A stretch of 64,000 nucleotides of DNA from Patella vulgata (GCF_932274485.2 NC_065882.2:76596767-76660766), one strand, 5' to 3'. Counted from the stretch's first letter, positions 23,061 to 34,095 are shown. Notes: a model not told the origin generated them from the letters alone. Made by a program: numbers and translations.

Positions 23061-23900
23061 CTCGAAATATTGATTCTTATACCAAAGCTTGTATTTTATT
23101 TTGAGCTTGTTCTCTGCCAATCTCTTGCAAAATGTGGGCGTATCTTGCATGGCAACGGCATGTTAATGATATGATGGGCGGTGTTGTTGGAAATGATTGC
23201 ATGACGAGTGTTTCAATGACAGGATGGTATAATGGCTAATATACAATAATACAAGAACAAATTGTTCTCTGTGTATTGATAAGCATATATGGAAAAGTAA
23301 TATTGATATCGCAATTTAATCATGGCAATGCTGGCTACAATTTGTCTGATTTATCAATAGTTTATATCAAGAACAAAACTACTAACATTGATCAGATATG
23401 AAACTCGTGACCTTTAGAATTTTTACGAAACATCAAGGTTCAAACGTACTATTAATACTGGTTCGTGGTTTATTTGTCCAATTCGTCATTAGCTTGCATC
23501 TACCATATCCCGTTACAAATTGTCTATGATTTGATCGTGTAATTATATATATTTTATCTCTTTATTTATAAACCTGTAATTTGATCGGAAATAAATAACC
23601 GTACTTTGTTGTACTATCTCCAGTACAATCTCTCTTACACCAACTTAACCGACACAAAGTTATGGTGTTCTATTTCAGCCACTTCCCGCAACGCCTTTCA
23701 AAAAAGCGACGTAAAGCGGTGGTTTTTTTTATGCATTTTAAAATATAGAAAGAAAAGGCGACGTCAACTTTTCAACACGACGTCGCCTTCTGCGTCTCTG
23801 TTCTAAATTATAATTTATTTCTAGAATGATTTCCCTTAGTCAGACTTCAATATTTTACATTTTGCAATGTATTCTTAATGACTAATAAACCGGGTTCTTG
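23061..23900. other. Intergenic, nothing recognised
   Basis: AT-rich sequence. Two short related words (GGCGACGT at 23757 and the reverse near 23782) form a weak hairpin. No gene. Confidence 0.3.
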
Positions 23901-23904
23901 TGGA

Positions 23905-24460
23905 CGAGTTAAATCTGCCTATTCAGATCTTATTTATGGCTTCAAATGCTATATATAAACTATTATTGAGACATATAATTGCAAGACATGCCCATGATTA
24001 GGTGGGCAAGAACACCTCCGTCGTTTAATTGAGACATTGTTAACCTGGATAATTGAGACAGTAAATATCGTTTCGATGACAGTCGAGGCTACGATATTGT
24101 TGTCAGAACTTTAAAGATTCTTATCTTCGCTCAGAATAGGGGGGGGGGGGGGTGGCCGAATGGCTAGGCACGTGAGCGCTGTATCATAAGGCATGTCATT
24201 GAGTCAACTGGTGTGGTTTCGAATCCCCGGTTGTACGTGGCAAGGAGTATGGTAGCCGGTCCAACCTTCGGTTTCCTTCCACAGCTAAAGACCCCTACGC
24301 GCAAGCGAATTATTAAAATAAAACTGAACCGTGTGTTAGTCCCGCTATGACCTAGTTTGTGTCGGTTGGACGTTATTCGCTCAGAATAATCTAATTTACT
24401 AAAATTGACAAAATATTCATTTTCCATTTTTTTTTAACTATTACAGCGAGAATGGAACCT
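23905..24460 (-). mobile_element. MITE M2, old copy split by a SINE
   Basis: GAGTTAAATCTGCCTATTC, GATAATTGAGACAG and CGATGACAGTCGAGGCTACG on one side, and TTTTTAACTATTACAGCGAG on the other, match diverged M2. The S1 SINE at 24139 sits between them. Confidence 0.6.
24139..24375 (+). mobile_element. SINE S1 with G14 head and 13-bp TSD
   Basis: Flanked by perfect TTCGCTCAGAATA (24126-24138 and 24376-24388). Inside the duplication the copy begins with 14 G (24139-24152), then the A box TGGCCGAATGG, the B box GGTTTCGAATCCC and the central domain CAACCTTCGGTTTCCTTCC. It ends GGTTGGACGTTA without the usual CT tail. Confidence 0.95.
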
Positions 24461-24464
24461 CTCT

Positions 24465-24818
24465 AAATCTTGCACAATAGCGGCCATTTGTTCCTATTTC
24501 ATTAACACTATCTACGCCATTTTTTCTAATATCATATAACTCACCGCCTACTGGTGAAAAGGTTATTTAATACGATTTGATCACTCAATTAAATTAACAT
24601 GAAAAAATGCTATTTAATACAAAACACGAGACTATTTCACCAAATCTTGCACAATAGCGGCCATTTGTTCCTATTTCATTAACACTATCTACGCCATTTT
24701 TTCTAATATCATATAACTCACCGCCTACTGGTGAAAAGGTTATTTAATACGATTTGATCACTCAATTAAATTAACATGAAAAAATGCTATTTTATACAAA
24801 ACACGAGACTATTTCACC
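24465..24818 (+). repeat. Tandem duplication, 177-bp unit x2
   Basis: The segment beginning AAATCTTGCACAATAGCGGC repeats after exactly 177 bp with almost no change (TATTTAATAC versus TATTTTATAC). It is either a recent duplication or an assembly effect. Confidence 0.9.
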
Positions 24819-25014
24819 AATTTATACGACGACAAAGTGGGAAGCTGACGTTTTCATCGATGTTAAATTCTCTATTTTTTGTAGAAATGTTTTTTTTTTA
24901 AATGGCTATAATGAAATAAACACAGAATTATTCATAGCGTCCTAGATGTAACCATAAATAAACACAGCATAGCAAAATAAGTGAATCAAAACAGGAAGAA
25001 TACAGATTATTTTT

Positions 25015-25210
25015 TAATAAAAACACAAACAACATGGAAACACTAAGAAGACAATGCAGAACAATAGGATGTTAAACCACAACCAAGAAACTAAAATGGC
25101 AAGCACAAAAGACAAAAAAAAAACGAACAACGAATAAAAAAAAAACCTCAGGAAAATAACAAACCGCCACAAATAACAGCAAAACTAATATTACTTTTAA
25201 GGTAATAACA
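25015..25210 (+). repeat. ~187-bp repeat R2, diverged first copy
   Basis: Shares ACATGGAAACACTAAGAAGA, AACGAACAACGAATA and TTACTTTTAAGGTAATAACA with the three copies at 25940-26570. Confidence 0.7.
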
Positions 25211-25309
25211 ATCCAAGGTTTTACACGGAATAAATAAACAAGCGGTTGCTATGCTTTTGCAAGAGATGGGTAGAGGACAAGCTTTTTAAAAATGCAACTT
25301 TTGTTACCA

Positions 25310-25880
25310 TAAGGGGCCATAATCCAGGATTAATTTACAATCCGATATGCGCGAATATCGACAGGAACCAAGATCTTTGAGTTTTAAACATATATTTCAA
25401 GTTTCATCAAAATTGGATGAAAATTGTGACCTCTAGATGGTCCACAACCTTGATATTACCTACTTTTACACTGTCGGCGTATATATAGTTGCCATTCTGG
25501 TCCGGTGTAACGGTGATATAATTGAAGGTTTTTTTTTTAAATCAGATAAAAATCGTGACCTCTAGTGGGACCACAAGCTAAAAACGCGATTTTTCGTACA
25601 ATCAGGGGCCATAATTCAGGAAGTTACGGTCTGATCTGCGCAATTATCGAAAGGAAATAAGATCGTGTGGTTATAAACATACATTTTAAGTTTCATTTAA
25701 ATTGGATAAAATTTGTGACCTCTAGAGTGTTCACAAGCTAAAAACGTGATTTTTCGTACATTTCATGAAGTTCTGGTCCGATGCATGCCAATGTCGAAAG
25801 GAACCGAGATCTTTCGGAGATAAACCTAAAAAAAAAAAATGGATAAAAATTGTGACTTGTAGAGTGTCCACAAATTGTGG
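25310..25880 (+). repeat. Tandem repeat with GTGACCTCTAGA units
   Basis: Four units anchored at GTGACCTCTAG (25426, 25555, 25715, 25852), spacing 129-160 bp, each with GGGGCCATAAT, GAACCAAGATCTTT and AAGTTTCATCAAAATTGGAT. Ends in GGACGGACGGACGAAC. This kind of repeat is common in mollusc genomes (general knowledge, not checked). Confidence 0.8.
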
Positions 25881-25939
25881 ACGGACGGACGAACAGGGGC
25901 GACGACAAAAAGGGAAAACAACCACAAACAAGGGGATTA

Positions 25940-26570
25940 TTATTAATAAAAATACACACACGGAAATGCTAACAAGACAATGCAGAAAAGCAAGACATTC
26001 AACTCAAACATGTCAAAATAAAAAAGGCAACCACAAAAGAGAGAGAAATGGGGTTTAACGTCCACTCGACACAAACTAGGTCATTTCGGGACTACAACCA
26101 CAAAAGACAAAGCAGTGAATAACGAACAACGACGACAAATAAAAGCAAAACAGCGAATATAATGTTACCTTTAAGGTAATAACATAATCGTGAAGATAAT
26201 GATAATTAATAAAAATACACACATGGAAATGCTAACAAGACAATTCAGAAAAGCGGGACATTAAACGCAAACCAACAAAATAAAAAAAACCCCACAAAGC
26301 AGCGGATTACGAACAACGACAACAAATAAAAGCAAAACAGCGAATATAATGTTACCTTTAAGGTAATAACATAATCGTGATGATAATGATAATTAATAAA
26401 AATACACACATGGAAATGCTAACAAGACAATTCAGAAAAGCGAGAAATTAAACGCAAACCAACAAAATAAAAAAAAAACGACAAAGCAGCGAATAACGAA
26501 CAACGACAACAAATAAAAGCAAAGCAACGAATATAATGTTACCTTTAAGGTAATAACATAATCGTGATAA
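25940..26570 (+). repeat. Tandem array R2, ~187-bp units
   Basis: Three units with AATACACACATGGAAATGCT, AACAAGACAATTCAGAAAAG and the near-palindrome TTACCTTTAAGGTAA at about 26164, 26353 and 26539 (period 186-189). The first unit is interrupted by a SINE fragment. Confidence 0.85.
26041..26094 (-). mobile_element. 54-bp SINE S1 tail with 13-bp TSD
   Basis: Only GAGAGAAATGGGG through TCATTTCGGGACTA is present, between perfect CAACCACAAAAGA repeats (26028-26040, 26095-26107). A very short 5'-truncated retroposition event inside array R2. Confidence 0.92.
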
Positions 26571-27150
26571 TAATAATGCTATAAATACATGTAATTATTT
26601 CCTATAAATACGATATACAACCTTCATGGCAATAATAGACAGCAGTAATTACCATTAATTAATATAATAGACAACTCTCAGAACATAACATCCCATTATA
26701 CCAGAAGATCGCCATTAGCACATACCATCGAAATCATTGTTTATATGTACAGTTTCCTTCAAAACTAAAATATAAATAGATTGCATTAATAAAAGTCCGA
26801 ATAATTAATTTCCAAAGCATTGTATATATTAAAAAAATATATGAAACAGCAGAGAGCATTAATAAAATTCATAATAATTATTTTTTGTAGCATTTTAGTA
26901 TACATAAAAAATATAGGAGATCAATTAGAAGCAGAGAGTAAAATACACATATTAATCACTTGTACTGTCATGAATTCCAGAATAGATATCGCAATAATTA
27001 GTAATATTGCAATGTATTGTTATCACATGCCGTAACATTTATTCTATTGTAATAAATTTATATATAGCATGACCATATATGGAAGAGAATGCAAGAAGCA
27101 TAATAATATTATTTATTGAGGGAAATAATGCACATGTACTTCAAAACTCA
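26571..27150. other. Very AT-rich DNA, nothing recognised
   Basis: Dominated by AATTAATAATT-like sequence; no gene or family match. Confidence 0.3.
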
Positions 27151-27356
27151 AGGCCGGAGTGGGGGGGGGGGGCAGATGACTAAATAAACAAGGGTGGATT
27201 ATTGACGTTATCTCATTGACTAGCTGTTTGTATTGTTTTTTTTTTATAATTTCTAGTTTTTATCCCAACCGGTGAATTTTATTTGGTGATTATAACATTA
27301 ACAATGAATTAGTTTATTTATTTAACGGAGCCGCCGCAGATTTGGCGGGTTGTCGG

Positions 27357-27620
27357 AAGAGAGAGGGGTAGAGAGAGAGAGATGGGGTTAACTCCACTCG
27401 ACACAAACTAGGTCATATCGGGACTAACACATGGTTCAATTTTATTTCAATAATTCGCTTGCGCGTAGGGGTCTTTGGTAGTGGTAAGAAACTCACGAGA
27501 TTAGACAGGCGACCCTACTCCTTGTCACGTACAACCGGGAAATCGAAACCACGACAGGTGACTCAATGGCATACCTTATCATACGACACGCAAGCGCTAA
27601 CCATTCGGCCATCCTACCGA
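27357..27620 (-). mobile_element. SINE S1, near full length
   Basis: From GAGAGATGGGGTTAACTCCA through TTCGCTTGCGCGTAGGGGTC and CCGGGAAATCGAAACC to CTAACCATTCGGCCATCCTA. The central domain is shortened (GTAAGAAACTCACGAGATTA). Confidence 0.9.
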
Positions 27621-27998
27621 AAAGACAAATGGGTTTAAATGTGATGTATGAGTACAGCCCCGCTATGAAACAACAGACAGGTGGTTTGAGTAACTGTTCT
27701 CATAAGAGTAAAATGATTCTTGGTCTCACCTGTAAAACAAGGTGACAAATATCTGTCATAATATTTGTAACGTGAACGAGAAATAGTCCTTTGTTTTTTT
27801 CGTTAAATAAGCAGAGTGTTTTCCATCTAGTAGGCTGTCTGGAGCTTAACCGTGCAATAACTAGAAAGTTTCAATGTTATTGCACACGACTTTTGCTGGT
27901 TTATGCTAGTTTTAGTAGAAATCATATAGAAAAGTGGGGTGGGTTTTTGTGCAATAACAACGAGCATGTTGAGCAGGTGTCAATGTTACAAGTCAATT

Positions 27999-28087
27999 AT
28001 AGCACGCTTCATTCTTTCACAGGTTTAACACCTCGGCCTAAGGCCTCGATGTTTAAACCTGTTAACTCACGAAAGCCGTGCTATAAA
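27999..28087. repeat. Short palindromic element
   Basis: TTATAGCACGCTTCATTCTT ... AAAGCCGTGCTATAA with an inner pair ACAGGTTTAACA / GTTTAAACCTGT around GGCCTAAGGCC. It would fold into a long hairpin. A smaller hairpin GTGCAATAAC / GTTATTGCAC lies at about 27853-27884. Confidence 0.7.
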
Positions 28088-28317
28088 TAGAACTTATCCA
28101 GCACGAAACGTGCATGGTATAATGTAATATGGAGATTGTTAGATAAAATGTCAAAGCTGTGTCAACATTCGAGAGTCCCTAGGATGTGCCCGATGGCTGC
28201 TGGTGAAGTGGTGTATATCTCTTGCAATTAGCAATCCAAATCATACACATTTTTACAAACAATCTTTTAATTAGACTGGAACCTTGAGAACTGGCCCAAG
28301 TTACTCCTTTCAGTTTA

Positions 28318-28600
28318 GGACGGTTGGATGGCCGAATGGTTAGCACGTGCGCGCTGTATCATAAGGCCTGTCATTGAGTCAACTGGCATGGTTTCGAATC
28401 CCCGGTTGTACGTGACAATGAGTAGGGTTGATTGTCCAACCTCGTGGGTTTTCTCCGGGTCCTCCGGTTTCCTCCCACTGCTAAAGACCCCTAAGCGCAA
28501 GCGAATTATTGAAATAAGGTTAAACCATATGTTAGTCCCGAAATGACCTAGTCTGTGTCGAGTGAACGATAAACCCCATCTCCCTCTCTCTCTCTCTCTC
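28318..28600 (+). mobile_element. SINE S1, full length reference copy
   Basis: Head GGTTGGATGGCCGAATGG with A box at 28329-28339; B box GGTTTCGAATCCC at 28390-28402; central domain CAACCTCGTGGGTTTTCTCC through TTCCTCCCACTGCTAAAGAC to AAGCGAATTATTGAAATAAG; 3' end GTCCCGAAATGACCTAG, AACGATAAACCCCAT, (CT)n. TCAGTTTA flanks both sides (28310-28317, 28601-28608). The head resembles tRNA-Ser, with A-to-B spacing of ~50 bp. Confidence 0.95.
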
Positions 28601-28608
28601 TCAGTTTA

Positions 28609-29300
28609 AGTGGCTGTATGCGTTGTAGTATGGATGGTTATTTTTGAAAACTATTTTGTTAAACTTATATGAAAAACTGGTGGTGATGACAGCAGTATTA
28701 TTAAGGTTCGAGTTATCAATTTACTCATAAATTTGTCATGTCAGCTGAATTAGATTCCTGAAAGTAGCCACTAGAATTGATTGGAGATTTCCTCAGAACA
28801 ACATAAGTGTTCTCACGGTGATTAAGTGACGTAAATCCTCGCCTTGATTCCATAGAATCACGAAGATCGATTCCCAGGTATGTATGGAACCGATAACTGA
28901 TAAACTACTAATAACATGTAACCAATCAGACCAAACAAGATGGCGAGACAATTACCCTGTAGCGAGTTATTTCCCCTTTGTTTAGGTATTTCATATCGAT
29001 GATTGATTCCATCGAGTTCTATTCAAAGTGTATTTACACAGAAAACAGAAATGTTCTAATTATAGCTGGGTATATTTACCCAACTGCCAGAAACCTAGAG
29101 AAACAGTATAACTAATTTCCCTTGATACTAGCCAAGTCAAAGACGACCCATGGTGTGTTATCTTGTTGCCATACAATTTGCTTTGATTTCAGGCGATACA
29201 TTCTCAACAAATAATTAAAACACACTCAAACCTAGCACAGTTTATTACACGTTATGATTGATGTTGTATATCCTACAGGTTGTGCTTAGTGTTTCTGAAA
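28609..29300. other. Intergenic, nothing recognised
   Basis: No gene, terminal repeat or family match was found. Confidence 0.3.
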
Positions 29301-29302
29301 CA

Positions 29303-29532
29303 TAGAATACCACTGATCATGGACCTAATAAAAGACATGATGCCACTGTCACGCAATTAACAACAACACAAGATGCCATTGGCCACTGTCCTAATAGCAA
29401 ACATAGGATACCATTGGCCAAGGACCTAATAAAAACCGTAGGATACCATTCATCGTGGCCCTAATATAAAGACACAATACCATTGGTCATGGAACTACTC
29501 AAAACCACAGGATACCACTAGCCGCTGATATA
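29303..29532 (+). repeat. Minisatellite, ~43-bp units
   Basis: About five degenerate units carrying (A/G)ATACCATTGGCCA and GACCTAATAAAA. Confidence 0.75.
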
Positions 29533-29535
29533 ATA

Positions 29536-29733
29536 AGAGTGAAGGAGAGTTTAACGTCCACGCGACACAAACTAGGTCATTTCGGGGCTAAAATATGGTT
29601 CAATTTTCAATAATTCGCTTTCGCGTTTCGGGTCTTTAGTAGTGGGAGGAAACCGGAGAAAACCCACGAGGTTGGACAGGCGACCCTACTCCTTGTCACG
29701 TACAACCGCGGAATCGAAAGCCCGCCAGTTGAT
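29536..29733 (-). mobile_element. SINE S1 without its head
   Basis: GAGAGTTTAACGTCCACGCG, CATTTCGGGGCTAAAATATG, AACCCACGAGGTTGGACAGG and CCGCGGAATCGAAAGC; truncated before the A box. Confidence 0.88.
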
Positions 29734-29817
29734 TATTTTCGAACGTCTCAATATTTTGAACTGAAAATGTTTTGGCTCTGTCTGCATATTTTTTTGTTTA
29801 ATTTGTATAGTTTTAAG

Positions 29818-30503
29818 AGCAAATTCTGCTTATTGCGAATCTTTTGTTTGGGTTCAAATGTTTTATAAATTATTATTTAGACATTTATTAACATAGCGAG
29901 CCTATAATCAACTCTCTAGATATAAATAAAATAAAACCAAGTACGAACAATCCAAACCATAAGACAGAATTCGAAGTCCTAAAAAACGTTATAGGCAAAA
30001 TAGTGTATTCAAGCAAGATAGTGTAATCAGCAAATGAACTGCACCTCGTGTACAAAATACACGACAAACAGTGGTAACAGGTGTCCGGAAGAGTAAGCTT
30101 ACCCTGCCTGGCGCCACACCCGCCATAGCTGCATCCAAACTATTAGGCGAAATGTCGGTAAAATAGCGTGATTGGCCAATTAACTATCGGTATGCAAAAT
30201 GCACGCGATGAACTGTGTTAACGATGTAGTAGAAATTATCAGGGAGATAGTAATAGTATACGTGTTATAAAAATTTAACAATAAAATCGGTAATCGAGAC
30301 TTGGGTTCGGGTGTCAAGTACCATTGCTACGATTATAAACGATCGGCGCTACATCTTCAATCTGTTATAACTTCACAGAGAATACAGTAATTTGAATACG
30401 ATTTTCAATATGTTCATTTTCCGTTATCTTTTGTTGCGACTATTTATTATAGCAAGAACTGTCAGCTCTTTATCTAAATCATACATAACGTATCTTTAAG
30501 CCG
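29818..30503 (-). mobile_element. MITE M2 with a large interior insertion
   Basis: Left part AAGAGCAAATTCTGCTTATT to AACATAGCGAGCCTATAATC; right part ATTTATTATAGCAAGAACTG to ATAACGTATCT then TTAA. About 330 bp between them does not match M2 and was not identified. Confidence 0.6.
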
Positions 30504-30698
30504 ACTTTTAGCGACGAGTACTCTGTGAAACCCGGAACTGCTTCTTTAAGGGGAAGTATGACGTCTTCGTTAATTCATTACTACTCGATATCAAATTACA
30601 CTAAAAATATATTCTTACTTTAATATGAAGGAACTGAGGAGCTTTAACAAAATATGTTTGTATTTTCTTAAACTGGGTAATTTAGTTCGATGTGGTTA

Positions 30699-30872
30699 GG
30701 TCTAAATATTGAGGCCACCTGCAGATTTCGTCAAGGTCACGATATGTAAACCGGGCTAATGCTAACCTTCACCCTAAACCTAACCCACAATCTCGTCAAC
30801 AATTACGCGCCCTAACCCTATTTATATCTCGCGACCAAGGCGAAATCTGCAGGTGGCCTTAATATTTAGACC
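30699..30872 (+). mobile_element. MITE M3 variant
   Basis: Near-perfect terminal repeats: GGTCTAAATATTGAGGCCAC and its mate TGGCCTTAATATTTAGACC, continuing into CTGCAGATTTCG on both sides. Core CCCTAAACCTAACCC and TCTCGTCAACAATTACG ties it to M3. 174 bp. Confidence 0.88.
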
Positions 30873-30889
30873 TGACCGTTTTGAGTAAA

Positions 30890-31500
30890 CGCATATGTTA
30901 GTGAAATAATTCTGAAAACAACAATACCATGCAATAATGTCTTCCGTCCTTTGAGAACTTGATATTTAAAGTCACGCGCTAAACAATAAAGGTCATTAAA
31001 AACAATAATAAAAAAAAATAGGGTCAGACAACACCAGCATGTTGCTGACATGAAAACCGATATTTCATGGTTGTTTATTTGTATATGAACTGTGCCATAT
31101 ATCTAGAGGTTTAGGTCGATGGATATCGATATATTGTACATCTGAGAATGAGGTGAATAATGTGAAATTGGACCAGCCTAAGGTAAGGTAATTTAGTGAT
31201 ATACAATCTAATTTTAAATTCAGGTATGTTTCGTTTATTTTCGTTTAATATTCCTTATTACACCGATCATGAATTAATAAGAAAATAAAAATCGCTTTAA
31301 ACGAAACGAAGAAAAAACGGACTTTCATCTTCATTACATACTGGTGTTGGATTAACGGCCAAGATTATGGTTAGAAACAGGTTTTATTATTTGAAATCCA
31401 CCACACCAAAAGTCTTACAAAATATGACAAAATACCTGTTGGTTGTTATTTTCATTTGCATTTGTCGCGAGATGGAAATGATGTTTTACATCTAACTGTT
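30890..31500. other. Intergenic, nothing recognised
   Basis: AT-rich, no gene. Confidence 0.3.
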
Positions 31501-31662
31501 TAAAATAACGAGGGTTATACAGTACGCCACACAATGTGCTATGAAGAAAATTTTGCCCGTGTAGATGTCTTTCTGTCTACTGTTCATTGAATTTCAAATA
31601 TCAGCGGTTCTTTACACGCCGACGTGCACACGGGACACAGGTTTCGCGTGCCTTCTGAAGTT
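31500..31662 (-). mobile_element. SINE S2 remnant
   Basis: Diverged: AATGTGCTATGAAGAAAATT, TCAGCGGTTCTTTACACG, GACGTGCACACGGGACACAG. Head missing. Confidence 0.55.
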
Positions 31663-31685
31663 CCTTGACCCGCCACGCTACACCC

Positions 31686-31724
31686 GCCCCGTACGCACAC
31701 CCACACACCCACACACACAAATAC
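31686..31724. repeat. (CA)n-rich microsatellite
   Basis: CACACCCACACACCCACACA-type sequence. Confidence 0.85.
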
Positions 31725-31730
31725 AGTCAT

Positions 31731-31887
31731 GGGGCCTATTTCACAAATTTTTAACTAAGATAAAATCCAAATTTTAGTAATTTGATTGGATAACATTAGA
31801 TAGATTTTAGTGCTTAGCCAATCAAAATTAAAGTATCTAATAAAATCTGAAATTTATCTTTAGTTAAGATTTCGAGAAACAGGGCCC
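31731..31887. mobile_element. GGGCCC-ended hairpin MITE
   Basis: Left GGGGCCTATTTCACAAA ... TTAACTAAGATAAAATCC; right, reversed, GGGCCCTGTTTCTCGAAATC and TTAACTAAAGATAAATTTC. Almost the whole 157 bp folds on itself, with TTTGATTGG / CCAATCAAA near the centre. Non-coding. Confidence 0.8.
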
Positions 31888-32337
31888 TGCAACATTTACA
31901 ATGGGAATCTCGACAAATACCGGTATGAAATCCACCAGCGGCCGACTCACCAAGCCTGTAATGGATATAATCTAATGAAATAGAACTGATTGATAATTAT
32001 TATATTGTTGAGCAGGTCGAAGTCACCTTGACTTGATCCCGCCTTCATGTACTCTTATCGTCTCAAACCCACGTTATGACCAATATTCGCGATGAAAATT
32101 GACAACAGATTTTAATTCATTAATAATTTACAAATCTTATAACGAAGGGAAAACAAGATAATCAAAAACCCAATAACTATCATAAATAAATGAATTTGAC
32201 AACTTCAATGATGTAATTGGACTTGGAAAGATCTGTTGGTATGTTTTGGTAGAGGGAAAGTGAATATGGGTGGTGATTCAGTTCGAATAACTATAACATC
32301 TGGCAAAAAATGGATTTCGTTGATATGTCTTTAGTAA

Positions 32338-32907
32338 TGCTAGGTTCCAACTGTCGTGCGATGCATTACGATAGGATTGGGCTCTAGATCTGGTACGTAC
32401 AGGTACGTTCGGATACGTTTCGATACAATCAACTACAACGACTAACCTCAATTTATGATAAGACCTGATAGGATCAACACGATTACTTTGCGATTAAAAT
32501 CGGGAACCACGGTGGCTAAGTGAGAAAGACGCTGGCTCGCTAGTCTGGAGGTCGGGTGTTCGATCCCTGCATTGGCCGAGAAAGTTCATCGGGATTTTCC
32601 GACCTGGTTCCCCCTTGTCAGTGGTACAGGACGGAGGGTCTAGTCATTCGGATTAGACGAAAAATCGAGATTTCGTGTATACATTGGCGTGCACGTAAAA
32701 GATCCCTTGGAAATTGGAATTCGATATAAGAGTATGCCATAGTGCCGCTGCCCGGGCAAAAATTCCCCCATGGCACACTGTATGGCGTATGCCCGTCTTC
32801 ATTGTTCCAGTCGGAGCAGAACAGTAGGACGTTAAACCCCATTTCATTTCCACGATTAAAACCACGATTTCAATCGTAGCGCGAATCATGATAGTGGGAA
32901 TCTAGCA
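32338..32907 (+). mobile_element. MITE M5, PIF/Harbinger-like, hosting a SINE
   Basis: Left terminus TGCTAGGTTCCAACTGTCG and right terminus, reversed, TGCTAGATTCCCACTATC; both flanked by TAA (32335-32337, 32908-32910). TAA target duplications are typical of PIF/Harbinger. The arms continue with GCGATGC(A/G)(T/C)TACGAT. An S2 SINE occupies 32500-32852, so M5 itself is ~210 bp. Confidence 0.75.
32500..32852 (+). mobile_element. SINE S2, full length, 9-bp TSD
   Basis: CGATTAAAA at 32491-32499 and 32853-32861. Head GGGAACCACGGTGGCTAAG with A-box TGGCTAAGTGA, B-box TGTTCGATCCCTGC; middle CCCCCTTGTCAGTGGTACAG; GCACGTAAAAGATCCCTTGG; tail AGTAGGACGTTAAACCCCAT. It lies inside M5. Confidence 0.93.
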
Positions 32908-33014
32908 TAAAATAACAATAATTTAGGAATTGTATTGTAAACTAAAAAGACCTCTCAATGACGGGATGGTGAACAACAACTTTAAATAGCATATTGATAA
33001 TACATGGAGTTGAA

Positions 33015-33189
33015 AGAGAGAGAGAGAGAGAGAAATGGGGTTTAACGTCCACTCGACACAAACTAGGTCATTTCGGGACTAACATATAGTTTAATTTAAT
33101 TTTAATAATTCGCTTGCGCGTAGGGGTCTTTAGCAGTGGGTGGAAACCGGAGGACCCCGGGAAAATCCACGAGGTTGGACAGGCAACAA
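33015..33189 (-). mobile_element. SINE S1, 5'-truncated, 11-bp TSD
   Basis: ATGGAGTTGAA at 33004-33014 and 33190-33200. (GA)n, tail and central domain are present up to CCACGAGGTTGGACAGGCA; the head is missing. Confidence 0.92.
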
Positions 33190-33407
33190 ATGGAGTTGAA
33201 ATGGACAGAGCCATCGCATACACATTTTTTTGAAACTAAATACTCTCTGATCATCATTATTTTGACTGATTAGACGGTGACCTTTATGTACATGCGCAAC
33301 TTCATTTATTTAAGGATTAGCAGCTTACTCTTAAATTTAAAACAATGTTGTAGGTCGATGTCCTTATTCTTAAACATACCACTCCTTCTGTGCGGTCTAC
33401 TACCGAA

Positions 33408-33657
33408 AGGACGGAGGGGCTGACAAGGAAAGCTGTCTAGTCGTTCGGATGGGACGAAAAACCGAGGTCCCGTGTACACATTGGCGTGCACGTAAAAGAT
33501 CCCTTGGCAGTTGGAATTCGATATAAGAGTAGGCCGTAGTGCCGCTGTCCGGGCAAAATTTCCCTCATATAACACTGTATGGCGTATGCCCGTCTTCATT
33601 AGCCCAGGTTAGGAGCAAAACAGTAGGACGTTAAACTCCATTTCATTTCATTTCATT
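33408..33657 (+). mobile_element. SINE S2, 5'-truncated, 12-bp TSD
   Basis: TCTACTACCGAA at 33396-33407 and 33658-33669. Starts within GGACGGAGGGGCTGACAAGG and ends with (ATTTC)n. Confidence 0.92.
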
Positions 33658-33924
33658 TCTACTACCGAATGGCACGCAATGCAGTTTTACACTGGTGAAA
33701 TAATAGATGATAATGGTATGATTGACTGAACGTTAAACTCTATGATATAATCACGTTATTTACTTGCCAAATACGTAATAATTTACATAACTAGGACCTT
33801 ATAAAAACTACCAGTTTACAGGTGATAAGATACAATGAGTTTTTTTCTTAAAGCAATTATATATAATTAACGTCTGGCCTATTCTTTTATCCTACAAGTA
33901 CTTCCTGAACGTAAATCAAAGTTG

Positions 33925-34095
33925 AGAGAGATAGAGAGAGGGAGGGGGGTAATTTTATTTCAATAATTCGCTTGCGCGTAGGGGTCTTTAGCAGTGGGAG
34001 AAAACCGAGAGAGAGAGAGAGAGAGAGAAAGAGAGGGAGAGAGAGAGAGGGTGGGGTTAACGTCCACTCGACACAAACTAGGACTAACATATATT
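33925..34095 (-). mobile_element. Two S1 fragments around (GA)n runs
   Basis: 33925-34008 carries a (GA)n start then the AATTCGCTTGCGCGTAGGGG block. 34009-34095 begins with a new (GA)n and the true S1 tail (GTCCACTCGACACAAACTAG). Looks like one copy rearranged, or one copy landing in another's microsatellite. Confidence 0.7.

Noticed and set aside
28318-28410. A tRNA gene
   Set aside because: A and B boxes are present, but the sequence continues into the SINE body and does not close a proper acceptor stem. The same is true of the S2, S3 and S4 heads.
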